Positions 24,690 to 35,201 are shown, counted from the stretch's first letter. The stretch is 64,000 bases of DNA from Croceibacterium_B sp963811255 (GCA_963811255.1 CAWEQI010000003.1:1302001-1366000); one strand, 5' to 3'. A program made the numbers and translations. Notes: generated from the letters alone by a model not told the origin.

Positions 24690-25880
24690 TTACTTGGTTA
24701 TCTTGCTGACAACCCCCGAACCGACGGTGCGGCCGCCTTCGCGGATGGCGAAGCGCAGACCCTCGTCCATCGCGATCGGCGCGATCAGCTTGACGCCGAT
24801 CGTCACGTTGTCGCCCGGCATGACCATCTCGGTGCCCTCGGGAAGGACGACCTCGCCGGTCACGTCGGTGGTGCGGAAGTAGAACTGCGGACGATAGTTG
24901 GCGAAGAACGGCGTGTGGCGGCCGCCTTCATCCTTCGACAGCACGTAAACCTCGGCGTTGAACTCGGTGTGCGGCGTGACCGAACCGGGCTTGGCGAGAA
25001 CCTGGCCGCGCTCGACCTCGTCGCGCCCGGTGCCGCGCAGCAGCGCGCCGATGTTGTCGCCCGCCTCGCCGCTGTCGAGCAGCTTGCGGAACATCTCGAC
25101 GCCGGTGACGGTGGTCTTGGCGGTCGGACGGATGCCGACGATCTCGACCTCGTCGCCGACCTTGACGATGCCGGTCTCGACGCGGCCGGTCACCACCGTG
25201 CCGCGGCCGGAGATCGAGAACACGTCCTCGATCGGCATCAGGAACGGCTTGTCGACCGGACGATCGGGCTGCGGGATGAACTCGTCGACAGCCTTCATCA
25301 GCTCGAGGATCGAATTCTTGCCGATCTCGTCGTCACGCCCTTCGAGCGCGGCGAGGGCCGAACCCTTGATGATCGGAATGTCGTCGCCCGGGAAATCGTA
25401 GTTCGAGAGCAGCTCGCGAATCTCCAGCTCTACCAGCTCGAGGATCTCGGGATCGTCCACCTGGTCGACCTTGTTCATGTAAACCACGAGCGCCGGCACG
25501 CCGACCTGGCGGGCGAGCAGGATGTGCTCGCGGGTCTGCGGCATCGGGCCGTCGGCCGAGCTGACCACCAGGATCGCGCCGTCCATCTGCGCGGCGCCGG
25601 TGATCATGTTCTTCACGTAGTCGGCGTGGCCCGGGCAATCGACATGCGCGTAGTGGCGGGCGTCGGTCTCGTACTCGACGTGTGCGGTCGAGATGGTGAT
25701 GCCGCGCTCGCGCTCTTCGGGCGCCTTGTCGATGTTGTCGAACGATACCGCGCTGCCGCCATGCGCCTCCGACATCACCTTGGTGATCGCCGCGGTCAGC
25801 GTGGTCTTGCCGTGGTCGACGTGACCGATGGTGCCGATGTTGCAGTGCGGCTTCGTCCGCTGGAATTTTTCCTTGGCCAT
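24690..25880 (-). CDS. tuf: Elongation factor Tu
   Basis: 396 residues. GTPase motifs are GHVDHGKTT (G1), the effector region RGITISTAHVEY, DCPGHADYVKNM (G3) and MNKVDQVD (G4). Domains II and III follow, ending GRTVGSGVVSKITK. It delivers aminoacyl-tRNA to the ribosome. It lies between fusA and rpsJ, linking the str and S10 operons. Only one copy is in this window. Confidence 0.98.
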   Translation of the reverse strand: MAKEKFQRTKPHCNIGTIGHVDHGKTTLTAAITKVMSEAHGGSAVSFDNIDKAPEERERGITISTAHVEYETDARHYAHVDCPGHADYVKNMITGAAQMDGAILVVSSADGPMPQTREHILLARQVGVPALVVYMNKVDQVDDPEILELVELEIRELLSNYDFPGDDIPIIKGSALAALEGRDDEIGKNSILELMKAVDEFIPQPDRPVDKPFLMPIEDVFSISGRGTVVTGRVETGIVKVGDEVEIVGIRPTAKTTVTGVEMFRKLLDSGEAGDNIGALLRGTGRDEVERGQVLAKPGSVTPHTEFNAEVYVLSKDEGGRHTPFFANYRPQFYFRTTDVTGEVVLPEGTEMVMPGDNVTIGVKLIAPIAMDEGLRFAIREGGRTVGSGVVSKITK

Positions 25881-25970
25881 TGTCCTTAACCTCTGTTCGT
25901 ATTTTTGATTGTTTGCGGGAAAGGCGGGCGCCCGCTGAATCAGGCGCCGCCCCTAGACGGTCAGCCTGCC

Positions 25971-28064
<2,094 letters not shown>

Positions 28065-28132
28065 TTTGAAATTCCTTGGTGAGGGAGACGCCGGGGTTTC
28101 GGCCCCGGCCCTCGCCTATGTAGTTACGATTG

Positions 28133-28603
28133 CTACCAGCGGTAGTGGCTGAACGCCCGGTTGGCGTCGGCCATGCGGTGGGTGTCCTCGCGCTTCTTGA
28201 CCGCGTTGCCACGGTTGTTGGCGGCGTCCATCAGTTCGCCGGAGAGGCGGGCCGACATCGTGCTCTCGGCGCGGCCGCGAGCGGCGGTGATCAGCCAGCG
28301 AATGGCCAGCGCCTGGGCGCGCTCGGGGCGAACCTCGACCGGCACCTGGTAAGTGGCGCCGCCGACGCGCCGCGAACGGACCTCGACCTGCGGCTTCACA
28401 TTGTTCAGCGCGTCGTGGAACACCGCCACCGGATCGGTCTTGGCGCGGCTCTCGACGGTGTCGAGCGCGCCGTAGACGATGCTCTCGGCGACCGACTTCT
28501 TGCCGTCGAGCATCAGATTGTTCATGAACTTGGACAGCACCACATCCCCGAACTTGGGATCGGGCAGGATTTCCCGCTTCTCGGGACGACGACGACAACT
28601 CAT
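28133..28603 (-). CDS. rpsG: 30S ribosomal protein S7
   Basis: 156 residues: MSCRRRPEKREILPDPKFGDVVLSKFMNNLM, the NNVKPQVEVRSRRVGGATYQVPVEV block and the C-terminal KKREDTHRMADANRAFSHYRW. S7 nucleates assembly of the 30S head. Confidence 0.98.
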   Translation of the reverse strand: MSCRRRPEKREILPDPKFGDVVLSKFMNNLMLDGKKSVAESIVYGALDTVESRAKTDPVAVFHDALNNVKPQVEVRSRRVGGATYQVPVEVRPERAQALAIRWLITAARGRAESTMSARLSGELMDAANNRGNAVKKREDTHRMADANRAFSHYRW

Positions 28604-28626
28604 TGGTCTATTCCTTTTCGGTATCC

Positions 28627-28717
28627 GTCACCCCGGACTTGATCCGGGGTCCCGCTTGCCTTCCGGCGCATCGCGCAACGAGAAAAAGCGGGATCCCGGC
28701 TCGGGGGCCGGGATGAC
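28627..28717. repeat. Dispersed palindromic repeat between rpsL and rpsG
   Basis: Arm 28627-28656 and arm 28687-28717 are imperfect reverse complements, and each arm itself folds (CCCCGGACTTGATCCGGGG; CCCGGCTCGGGGGCCGGG). The first arm matches 50801-50830 at 26 of 30 positions, so this is a dispersed family. It lies in the str operon between two genes that must be co-transcribed. Confidence 0.75.
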
Positions 28718-28730
28718 GAGTAAAGCCTGG

Positions 28731-29102
28731 TTACTTCGGCCGCTTGGCGCCGTACTTCGAACGGCTCTGGCGGCGGTCCTTAACGCCCTGGGTGTCGAGC
28801 ACGCCGCGCAGCACGTGGTAGCGCACGCCGGGCAGGTCGCGCACGCGGCCGCCGCGGATCAGCACCACAGAGTGCTCCTGCAGGTTGTGCCCCTCGCCGG
28901 GGATGTAGCTGATGACCTCGCGCCCGTTGGTCAGGCGGATCTTGGCCACCTTGCGCAGCGCCGAGTTCGGCTTCTTGGGGGTCGTCGTGTAGACGCGGGT
29001 GCAGACGCCGCGCTTCTGCGGGTTCTGCTCCATCGCAGGGACCTTGCTCTTGGCCTTCTGCGGTTCGCGGCCCTTGCGGACCAGCTGGTTGATCGTCGGC
29101 AT
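28731..29102 (-). CDS. rpsL: 30S ribosomal protein S12
   Basis: 123 residues: MPTINQLVRKGREPQKAKSK, the decoding loop TTPKKPNSALRKVAKIRLTNG (Lys43 present) and VRDLPGVRYHVLRGVLD (Asp89). Both regions are the streptomycin-sensitive wild type. It is the first gene of the long r-protein block. GAAGAGAA lies just upstream of the ATG. Confidence 0.98.
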   Translation of the reverse strand: MPTINQLVRKGREPQKAKSKVPAMEQNPQKRGVCTRVYTTTPKKPNSALRKVAKIRLTNGREVISYIPGEGHNLQEHSVVLIRGGRVRDLPGVRYHVLRGVLDTQGVKDRRQSRSKYGAKRPK

Positions 29103-29251
29103 TGATTCTCTTCACCTGTGTGCGGCGCTACGACCGGGGTGAAGAGGAAGAGGAACGCGCGGCGCCCGGCCGATGCCGGAGGAATATCGCGCGAGCCTGA
29201 AACGCTCCACCCGAACGCGAGTGCCGGGTTACTTTGACGGCTGCCCCCCGA

Positions 29252-29304
29252 CCCCTGCCTTCGCAGGGGCAATAGACAAGGGCCTTGCGCTAATGCGAAG
29301 GCCC
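29252..29304 (-). promoter_or_regulatory. Two leader hairpins upstream of rpsL
   Basis: In the transcript leader from the candidate promoter at 29375-29403 there are two stem-loops. The first pairs GGGCCTT with AAGGCCC (29280-29304); the second is a perfect CCCCTGC-CTTC-GCAGGGG (29252-29269). TTGTC rather than a real T-tract follows the first. The nearly 300-nt gap 29103-29399 holds no other gene. The hairpins may protect, process or attenuate the str-operon message. Confidence 0.45.
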
Positions 29305-29374
29305 CCGGGACATCACCGGCAATGTTCAGCTCTATCTGCCCGAGTGCGTGTTGCCACTCATTCGGATGGCGGCG

Positions 29375-29403
29375 CCCCTAGGCGTATTTGCCGGTGCGGT
29401 CAA
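29375..29403 (-). promoter_or_regulatory. Candidate str-operon promoter
   Basis: TTGACC (29398-29403) and TAGGGG (29375-29380) on the minus strand are 17 nt apart, about 265 nt before rpsL. The -35 overlaps the last codons of the small gene 29400-29618. The -10 is far from the E. coli consensus but resembles the other candidate promoters in this window. Confidence 0.5.
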
Positions 29404-29618
29404 GCCGCGGGGCCGCCTTTTTCCGGGGCGTCGTCGGCCGGCGGCGGATCATATATCTCGCCGGCGCTCGGCGGTCCCTCGCCGCCCTCGTCGGCAACGA
29501 TGCCCGTGAGCAGCCGGCGGGTCCGTTCGACCAGCTTATGCGCCTGCTCCAGAGCTTGCTGCAATTCGACCACCGCTGTCTGCGCTGCGTCTGCCGGCCC
29601 GTCGATATGCGTTGTCAT
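29400..29618 (-). CDS. Small helical protein, 72 aa
   Basis: Starts MTTHIDGPADAAQTAVVELQ and continues with a predicted amphipathic helix (ALEQAHKLVERTRRLLTGIV) and a proline/acid-rich tail (EIYDPPPADDAPEK). GGGG lies just before the ATG at 29618. The frame is open 84 nt further upstream without a better start. It may be a coiled-coil adaptor, but no family was recognised. It precedes the r-protein block on the same strand. Confidence 0.55.
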   Translation of the reverse strand: MTTHIDGPADAAQTAVVELQQALEQAHKLVERTRRLLTGIVADEGGEGPPSAGEIYDPPPADDAPEKGGPAA

Positions 29619-29885
29619 TCCCCGTGCCCTCATTGCACGCAGGTGCCCCGCCTGCCGATCGAGAAATCCCCGGCCCCCAATGCCGAAGTCTCCGGCCCCC
29701 ACGACGGTTACCGCGCCCGCGCATCGGGAGGGGGGTGCGCGCAGGCGCGGTTGAGAGCCTAAACCGGTGGGAGTCCGCTCGGTTCCCTCGGCCTGCCGCA
29801 GCCCACGCCCGCCTGGCGGAACCAGTCGGCGCGAAGCGAGCGCCGCCGCCGAGTGGCCGCGGCGCCGCTCGCCTTCAGGCAGGGG

Positions 29886-30530
29886 TCAGCGCTTGTCGCG
29901 GTGGCGGCCGCCCCAGCCGGGGACCCGCCCGCTCGAGGGCTGGCTGCCGCCGCGGGGGTCGCTGGCTGTGCTCTGGCTGCCGCTGCTGCTGCGTTGCGGC
30001 GTAAAGAAGTGGCCCTGAGCGCTTCTGCGCTGCGGAGCGGCCTGCTCCTGGGTGCTGCCAGTGCTGCGTTGCGGTGTGAAAAATTGGCCCTGCGCCCGGT
30101 TGCCGCCCCAGCCGGGGACGGGCCGCGCCTGGCCGCCGGGCTGCGCGGAGCCGCTGTAGTGGTGCCAGCGGCTGCCGTCGCGATTATGGTCGCCGTCGCG
30201 GTCGTGGTTGCCGTCGCGGTCGCCATCATGGTGCCAGTCGCCGTCGCGATCGCCGCCGTGGTGAAAGTGATCGCGGTCGCCGCGGTACCAGTGGCGATCG
30301 TTGTAAAGCTGATAATAGAAGAACCCGTCGGTGCCCCAGTAGCCGTTGTAGAACGGACCGTAATAGCCGTCGTACCACACGTCGTAGGGATCGTAGCCGT
30401 AGCCATAGCCCGGATAGCCGTAGCCGCCGTAGCCGACATCGACGCCGGTGTAGCCGTAACCGTAAGCGCAGCCGCCGAGCGCCAGCGGAGCGGCCGCCGC
30501 GAGGGCGAGTGTGATCAGTCTGCGTGTCAT
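29886..30530 (-). CDS. Putative lipoprotein with YDVWYDGYYGPF motif (paralogue 1)
   Basis: 214 residues. The signal peptide ends in the lipobox PLALGGC (Cys21), so it should be a lipid-anchored envelope protein. A Gly/Tyr-rich stretch is followed by the block YDPYDVWYDGYYGPFYNGYWGTDGFFYY, a His/Asp/Arg repeat region (GDRDGDWHHDGDRDG-like) and a C-terminal part with repeated QFFTPQRS / HFFTPQRS and two VPGWGG motifs. The start at 30530 has GGAGAG upstream. The block and lipobox are shared with the next gene. Function unknown. Confidence 0.75.
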   Translation of the reverse strand: MTRRLITLALAAAAPLALGGCAYGYGYTGVDVGYGGYGYPGYGYGYDPYDVWYDGYYGPFYNGYWGTDGFFYYQLYNDRHWYRGDRDHFHHGGDRDGDWHHDGDRDGNHDRDGDHNRDGSRWHHYSGSAQPGGQARPVPGWGGNRAQGQFFTPQRSTGSTQEQAAPQRRSAQGHFFTPQRSSSGSQSTASDPRGGSQPSSGRVPGWGGRHRDKR

Positions 30531-30547
30531 TGAACTCTCCAATGCCG

Positions 30548-30572
30548 GCTCCCGCGTGAGTGGCGGGGGAGC
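30548..30572 (-). promoter_or_regulatory. 5'-UTR hairpin shared by the two lipoprotein genes (copy 1)
   Basis: GCTCCCCCGC pairs with GCGGGAGC (two-base bulge) around a CACTCAC loop. It ends 17 nt before the ATG of the lipoprotein gene and directly precedes its ribosome-binding site. A near-identical copy lies in the same position before the paralogue (31158-31183). Confidence 0.6.
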
Positions 30573-30705
30573 AAAGGGGATGCCCCTCGATGAATTACAT
30601 TAGCGCCGTCGGTTAACGGCCTAACTGCGCAGAATTACGGAGCGAAAGCCGAATGGCGGCTGAACGGAGGGCGGGCGAGCGAGCGGCGCCCGCCTCCGCC
30701 CACGA

Positions 30706-31137
30706 TCAGCGATAGTCCCGATCCCGATCCCGATTCCGATCCCGGTCACGGTCGCGATCGCGGTTCCGGTTCGCGCCGGTGCCCCAGCCCGGGTAGTTGG
30801 GCGGCCTGACGTTCGGCGGCGGCTGGTGCGATTGGCCCCGGTACTGCCGGTAGCGGTCGCGATAGCGATCGGTGTTCGGTGGCGGCTGGCGGCGGAAATG
30901 GTCGCGGTCGGCCCGGTGCCACGCCCGGTCGTTCTGCAGCAGCCGGTAATAGAAGAACCCGTCGGTGCCCCAGTAGCCGTCGTAGAACGGGCCGTAATAG
31001 CCGTCGTACCACACGTCGTACGGATAGCTGTGCCAGCCGATCCCGATGCTGGTGGTGGTGTAGCCGTCACCCATGCACCCGCCCAGCGCCAACGCGCCGG
31101 CGCACGCCGCGGCGAAAAAGATGGTCCTGCGCTTCAT
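30706..31137 (-). CDS. Putative lipoprotein with YDVWYDGYYGPF motif (paralogue 2)
   Basis: 143 residues. Lipobox LALGGC with Cys21, the same position as paralogue 1. The block SYPYDVWYDGYYGPFYDGYWGTDGFFYYR matches paralogue 1 nearly residue for residue. The tail is Pro/Arg/Asp-rich with NYPGWGTGAN and an almost pure RDRDRDRN repeat. GGAGGAAG lies before the ATG. The pair is a tandem duplication; paralogue 1 has expanded its C-terminus. Expected in the envelope; function unknown. Confidence 0.75.
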   Translation of the reverse strand: MKRRTIFFAAACAGALALGGCMGDGYTTTSIGIGWHSYPYDVWYDGYYGPFYDGYWGTDGFFYYRLLQNDRAWHRADRDHFRRQPPPNTDRYRDRYRQYRGQSHQPPPNVRPPNYPGWGTGANRNRDRDRDRDRNRDRDRDYR

Positions 31138-31157
31138 CGCACTTCCTCCATGTCTCC

Positions 31158-31183
31158 GCTCCCGCGTGAGTGGGCGGGGGAGC
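31158..31183 (-). promoter_or_regulatory. 5'-UTR hairpin shared by the two lipoprotein genes (copy 2)
   Basis: Same stem as 30548-30572 with one extra loop base, ending about 20 nt before the ATG at 31137. Its retention in both copies, next to the ribosome-binding site, points to a cis-acting regulatory RNA element or an mRNA stabiliser. Confidence 0.6.
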
Positions 31184-31309
31184 CTGTGTGTGCCCCTGCG
31201 GTGGGGATAGCGCGGGCGGAGGGAGTGGCGCGGTTGGGAGATTTACGGAGGGGAGTGACGGGAACCCTCCCTCCCTCGCCGCGCTTGCCTACCGGAAGGC
31301 AAAACCCCG

Positions 31310-31486
31310 ATGACTGAGCCCGAACCACCCACCGAACCGCCGGAGCCGCCGATCCATCTCGACGCCGACAAGGCGCGCGCCGGCGACGTCGTGCTGCGCA
31401 AGCGGTGGGAGCGGTGGGTGTTCGTCGGCGGGCTCGTGGCCTTGGCGGTGGTGGTCGCGCTGTTGGCTTGGGGCTGGTGGGGCTGA
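31310..31486 (+). CDS. Small single-span membrane protein, 58 aa
   Basis: A proline/glutamate-rich start (MTEPEPPTEPPEPPIHLD), a basic patch (RKRWERW) and one transmembrane segment (VFVGGLVALAVVVALLAWGWW) at the C-terminus. The cytoplasmic Pro-rich head and single C-terminal helix are typical of small sphingomonad proteins of unknown role. GGAAGG lies 13 nt before the ATG, which is a little far. It diverges from the lipoprotein gene. Confidence 0.6.
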   Translation: MTEPEPPTEPPEPPIHLDADKARAGDVVLRKRWERWVFVGGLVALAVVVALLAWGWWG

Positions 31487-31511
31487 CCGGGCGCTTATCC
31501 GCCGGCGTACG

Positions 31512-31541
31512 AAAATAGGGCCGAGGCTTTCGCCCCGGCCC
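31512..31541 (-). terminator. Rho-independent terminator
   Basis: On the minus strand GGGCCGGGGC pairs (one mismatch) with GCCTCGGCCC around a GAAA-type loop and is followed by TATTTT. It lies behind the outer-membrane-protein remnant at 31566-31624 and also ends the cckA transcript. Confidence 0.8.
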
Positions 31542-31565
31542 TCTTCATTCGCAAGCGGCGTTCGC

Positions 31566-31624
31566 TCAGAACTGGAACGACAGCCCGGCCTTCCCGTCTT
31601 TTTTGCCTGACAGATCGCTTCCGA
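31566..31624 (-). pseudogene. C-terminal remnant of an outer-membrane beta-barrel gene
   Basis: Directly behind the cckA stop, one frame reads SDLSGKKDGKAGLSFQF followed by TGA and then a terminator. A final strand ending in Phe with alternating hydrophobic residues (LSFQF) is the signature of outer-membrane proteins recognised by the BAM complex. The rest of the gene is absent. Confidence 0.4.
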
Positions 31625-34078
31625 TTACCCGCCCGCCCTGCGCGATGCGCCGAGCACCTGGCCGACCTTGGCCGCGATCTGCTGGACGCTGAACGGCTTG
31701 GCGATGAAGTGCATGCCTTCGATGTCGATGTCCTTGCGCAGCTGTTCCTCGGCGTAGCCGGACATGAACAGCACCGGCAGTTTGGGGGCCAGCTTGCGGA
31801 TTTCGCGGGCCATCGCCGGGCCGTCCATGCTCGGCATGACCACGTCGGAGACGACCAGGTCGAATTCGCCGCCGTCCTTGAGCGCCTCGAGCCCCTCGTC
31901 GCCGTCCGTCGCGGTGACAACCGAGTAGCCCTGGCGGGTCAGCGCGCGCTCGGCCACCGCGCGCACGGTGTCCTCGTCCTCGACCAGCAGGATGCGCCCG
32001 CCGCCGGACCAGTTGCGCGCTTCCTCGGCCTGCTTCTCGCGCGTCAGGTCCTCCGCCGTCGGGTGATACACCGGCAGGTAGATGGTGAACCGCGCGCCCT
32101 TCACCTTGCCGTCGGGCCCGCTGACGTTGTCGGCGAAGATGAACCCGCCCGATTGCTTGACGATGCCGTACACCGTCGACAGGCCGAGGCCGGTGCCCTT
32201 GCCCATCTCCTTGGTGGTGAAGAACGGCTCGAAGATTTTGGCGAGGTTCTCCGGCGGAATGCCGCCGCCGGTGTCCTCGGCGATCAGCGCGGTGTACTCG
32301 CCGGCGGGGATGATCTCGTTGTCGCGCATCCGGCGGATGTCGGCCGAGGCGACGCGACGGGTGGCGAAAGTCAGCGTGCCGCTCGCCTGCGGGCCGCCGC
32401 GCGCCTGGATCGCATCGCGCGCGTTGACCGCCAGGTTGACGATCACCTGTTCGAGCTGGCTGGGATCGGCCCGCACCGGCCCCAGCTCGCGATCGTGATG
32501 GATGCGCAAGTCGATGCGCGGTCCCAGCAGGCGCCCGAGCATCTGGCCGACTTCGCTGATCACGTCGGGCACCTGCATCACCACCGGCTTGAGCGTCTGT
32601 TGCCGGCTGAAGGCGAGCAGGTGCCGGGTGAGCGACGCGGCGCGGTTCGAATTGGCCTTGATCTGCTGGATGTCGTCGTAATCGCTGTCGCCCGGGATGT
32701 GGCGCAGCAGCATCAGATCGCAGTAGCCGATGATGGCGGTAAGCACGTTGTTGAAGTCGTGCGCCACGCCGCCGGCGAGTTGGCCGATCGCCTGCATCTT
32801 GCTCTGCTGGGCCAGCTGGCGTTTGAGCCGGGTCTCCTCGGTGGTGTCGGCCAGGCTCAGCAGCACCGCCGCCTCGCCCAACCCGCGGACCCCGGCGAGG
32901 CCGAGCGAAACCGGCTCGTCGGGCTGGCCCTTGAGGCGCACGGCGATGTCGCCGCTCGAGGCCGGCCCCTGGCCGTAGCGGCGCACCGCATCGGACATCG
33001 CCGTCTTGTCCTCGCGCACGACGAGGTCGGAGGGAAAGGGCGGCAGGTTGCGGTCCTTGGGGATGCCGGCGGCGCTGCGGAAGGCCGGGTTGGCGAACAG
33101 GAAATGGCCGTCGCGGTCGGTCATCGCCAGCCCCACCGGGAGCTGCTCGAGCAGCGCCTCGAGCTGCGGCGCCTGGCCGCGCAATTCGTGGCCCCAGCCG
33201 CCCAGCCCGACGCCGATGTCGATCAGCAGCATCAGCGCCGGGGCCTGATCGCTGCGGACTTGGGGCGCCTCAGGGTCGGCCAGCGGCACATGGACCAGCG
33301 TCTGCGGGCTGCCCTTGCGGCCTTCGCGGGCGAAATAGATCCGGTCGCGCTCGTCGGAGCGGAGCAGGGCGGTGAAGTCCTGCCCGGCCATGCTCGCCTG
33401 TTCGTCGCCCGCCGCGCGGCGGGCGAACCCGGCGCTGGCGGCGCGGATCGCCCCGTCGGGCCCGACCAGCGCGACTTCGATCCCGGCGCCGCTCAGCACC
33501 CGGCCGAATAGCCCCGTGACGTATTTGCCGATCGCCTGCAGCGGCTCCTGACGGACGATCGGGGAGAACCGCCAGACGAGATAATCCTCGGCCCGGCCGG
33601 CGCGGACGACTTCGGCGATCCAGCTGTTCTCCTCGTCGGCGATCGTCTGGCTGCCGCCCTCGCCTTCGCGCCAGGCGTTGCGCGCGGCGCGGGCGAGCGC
33701 TTCGGCGGACCCGCCGTCGACCGGCAGGCCCGGCGGAGCGTTCGACGAGCCGAACCACAGCTCGAAGGCGGCGTTGGCGCAGACCAGACGGTTGGCCCGG
33801 TCGGTGATCGCGACGGCGATCCCCGGCTGCTCGATCGCGCTGACGGTGACCGACCAGTCGGGCATCGCCTGACTCTCGGCCGGGCGCGCGGCCGGATTGC
33901 CGCGAGCGGCGGCAAAGGCGATCAACCCCAGCACGATCAGGCCGCCGGCGAAAGCCAGAGTCACCTCCGGCGAACGGGTGGCGAACTGCACCAGGCCGAT
34001 GCTGGCGAGCGCCGCGGCGGCGACCGCGACCGTGTCGATCAGCCGCCCCGACGATCCGCGCTCGGCCGTCGGGTTCAT
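31625..34078 (-). CDS. cckA: Hybrid histidine kinase CckA
   Basis: 817 residues. Two N-terminal transmembrane helices (about 13-32 and 40-58), two PAS-like sensor regions (about 80-200 and 305-420), a HisKA domain with the phospho-His440 in GGVAHDFNNVLTAIIGYCDL, a HATPase domain (VNLAVNARDAI, DTGGGIPPE, GKGTGLGLSTVYGIV), and a C-terminal receiver with Asp745 in LVVSDVVMP and Lys in FIAKPFS. This is the CckA layout: the kinase/phosphatase that feeds ChpT and CtrA in the alphaproteobacterial cell cycle. ATG at 34078 overlaps the DUF2062 stop by 4 nt. Confidence 0.95.
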   Translation of the reverse strand: MNPTAERGSSGRLIDTVAVAAAALASIGLVQFATRSPEVTLAFAGGLIVLGLIAFAAARGNPAARPAESQAMPDWSVTVSAIEQPGIAVAITDRANRLVCANAAFELWFGSSNAPPGLPVDGGSAEALARAARNAWREGEGGSQTIADEENSWIAEVVRAGRAEDYLVWRFSPIVRQEPLQAIGKYVTGLFGRVLSGAGIEVALVGPDGAIRAASAGFARRAAGDEQASMAGQDFTALLRSDERDRIYFAREGRKGSPQTLVHVPLADPEAPQVRSDQAPALMLLIDIGVGLGGWGHELRGQAPQLEALLEQLPVGLAMTDRDGHFLFANPAFRSAAGIPKDRNLPPFPSDLVVREDKTAMSDAVRRYGQGPASSGDIAVRLKGQPDEPVSLGLAGVRGLGEAAVLLSLADTTEETRLKRQLAQQSKMQAIGQLAGGVAHDFNNVLTAIIGYCDLMLLRHIPGDSDYDDIQQIKANSNRAASLTRHLLAFSRQQTLKPVVMQVPDVISEVGQMLGRLLGPRIDLRIHHDRELGPVRADPSQLEQVIVNLAVNARDAIQARGGPQASGTLTFATRRVASADIRRMRDNEIIPAGEYTALIAEDTGGGIPPENLAKIFEPFFTTKEMGKGTGLGLSTVYGIVKQSGGFIFADNVSGPDGKVKGARFTIYLPVYHPTAEDLTREKQAEEARNWSGGGRILLVEDEDTVRAVAERALTRQGYSVVTATDGDEGLEALKDGGEFDLVVSDVVMPSMDGPAMAREIRKLAPKLPVLFMSGYAEEQLRKDIDIEGMHFIAKPFSVQQIAAKVGQVLGASRRAGG

Positions 34079-34662
34079 GCCGCAGCCTTGCGCGCGCGGG
34101 CCTCGGCGAGCCGCCGGCGGCGCTTGGCGGCGATCCACCAGCGCCACGCGAAGCGGGTGGTGAAATAGCCGATTGTCGCGAGGGTGGTGGCGATGATCAG
34201 CAGGCCCACGGCGGTGTGCAGCCCGGCCCCGGTGAGCTGCTGCAGCAGGTGATCGGTCTGGGTCGCCTGCATCGTTTCGCTGAGCGGCTGGATATGGGTC
34301 GAGGCGTCGACGCTCATCAGCCAATTGCCGATCTTGTAGGCCAGCGCGACGAGGCCGATGTAGATTACCGGGAAACCGACGAAGGTCGCCAGCAGAGCGG
34401 CCGGAATGTTGGCGCGGATGAACACCGCCAGGAACGTCGCCACCACGAAGTGCGCCAGCGGGATCATCGTCCCGACGAACAGCCCCAGCGCCACCCCGCG
34501 CGGGACCGAGCGGCGCGTGAAGCGCCACAGCTCCGAATGCAGCACGCGCCCGGCGAACGGCCGGACGAAGCGATTGCGCTCGAGCAATTCGCGCGTCGGC
34601 ACGTGGTGAGCGAACCAGCCCACCACGCCGCCCTTGCCCTGCTTGCGCTTCCCGCCGTCCAT
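34075..34662 (-). CDS. DUF2062 family inner-membrane protein
   Basis: 195 residues. The conserved N-terminal part has LHSELWRFTRRSVPRGVALGLFVGTMIPLAHFVVATFLAVFIRANIPAALLATFVGFPVIY, followed by a further transmembrane helix and a basic C-terminal end (RRRRLAEARARKAAA). The family is uncharacterised and often sits beside smpB and cckA in sphingomonads, as here. GGAGG lies 3-4 nt before the ATG at 34662. Translational coupling with cckA is likely (ATGA overlap). Confidence 0.88.
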   Translation of the reverse strand: MDGGKRKQGKGGVVGWFAHHVPTRELLERNRFVRPFAGRVLHSELWRFTRRSVPRGVALGLFVGTMIPLAHFVVATFLAVFIRANIPAALLATFVGFPVIYIGLVALAYKIGNWLMSVDASTHIQPLSETMQATQTDHLLQQLTGAGLHTAVGLLIIATTLATIGYFTTRFAWRWWIAAKRRRRLAEARARKAAA

Positions 34663-34718
34663 GATCCTCCAGATAGGCGAGCGCGCATCGTCGTGCCAGA
34701 CGTGCGCGCGAATTGCGC

Positions 34719-35201
34719 TCAGCCGCGCTCGCGCAAAAGTCTCGCCTTGTCGCGCTGCCAATCGCGGTCCTTGATCGTCTGGCGCTTGTCGTGGGTCTGC
34801 TTGCCCTTGGCCAGCGCCAGTTCGACTTTCGCCCGCCCGCGCGAATTGAAATAGAGCGACAGCGGCACCAGCGTCATGCCCTTGCGCTCGACCGCGCCGA
34901 GCAGCTTCTCGATCTCCCGCGCATGCAGCAGCAGCTTGCGCGGGCGCTTGGGTTCGTGGTTGAAACGGTTGCCGTGGCTGAACTCGGGGATGTTGGCGTT
35001 GACCAGCCAGGCCTCGCCGTCATGCACATGAGCATAGGCTTCGGCGATCGACCCCTCGCCGAAGCGCAGGCTTTTCACTTCGGTGCCGGAAAGCGCGATC
35101 CCCGCCTCGAACGTCTCCTCGATAAAATAATCGAACCGCGCCCGCCGGTTCTCGGCGACCGTCTTCTTCTTGTCGAAGGTCGAGGGCTTGGGGCGGGCCA
35201 T
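34719..35201 (-). CDS. smpB: SsrA-binding protein SmpB
   Basis: 160 residues, the usual length. N-terminal RPKPSTFDKKKTVAENRRARFDYFIEETFEAGIALSGTEVKSLR, then GEAWLVNANIPEF, and a basic C-terminal tail GKQTHDKRQTIKDRDWQRDKARLLRERG that folds in the decoding site during trans-translation. It carries tmRNA to stalled ribosomes. ATG at 35201 restores the conserved start. Confidence 0.97.
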   Translation of the reverse strand: MARPKPSTFDKKKTVAENRRARFDYFIEETFEAGIALSGTEVKSLRFGEGSIAEAYAHVHDGEAWLVNANIPEFSHGNRFNHEPKRPRKLLLHAREIEKLLGAVERKGMTLVPLSLYFNSRGRAKVELALAKGKQTHDKRQTIKDRDWQRDKARLLRERG

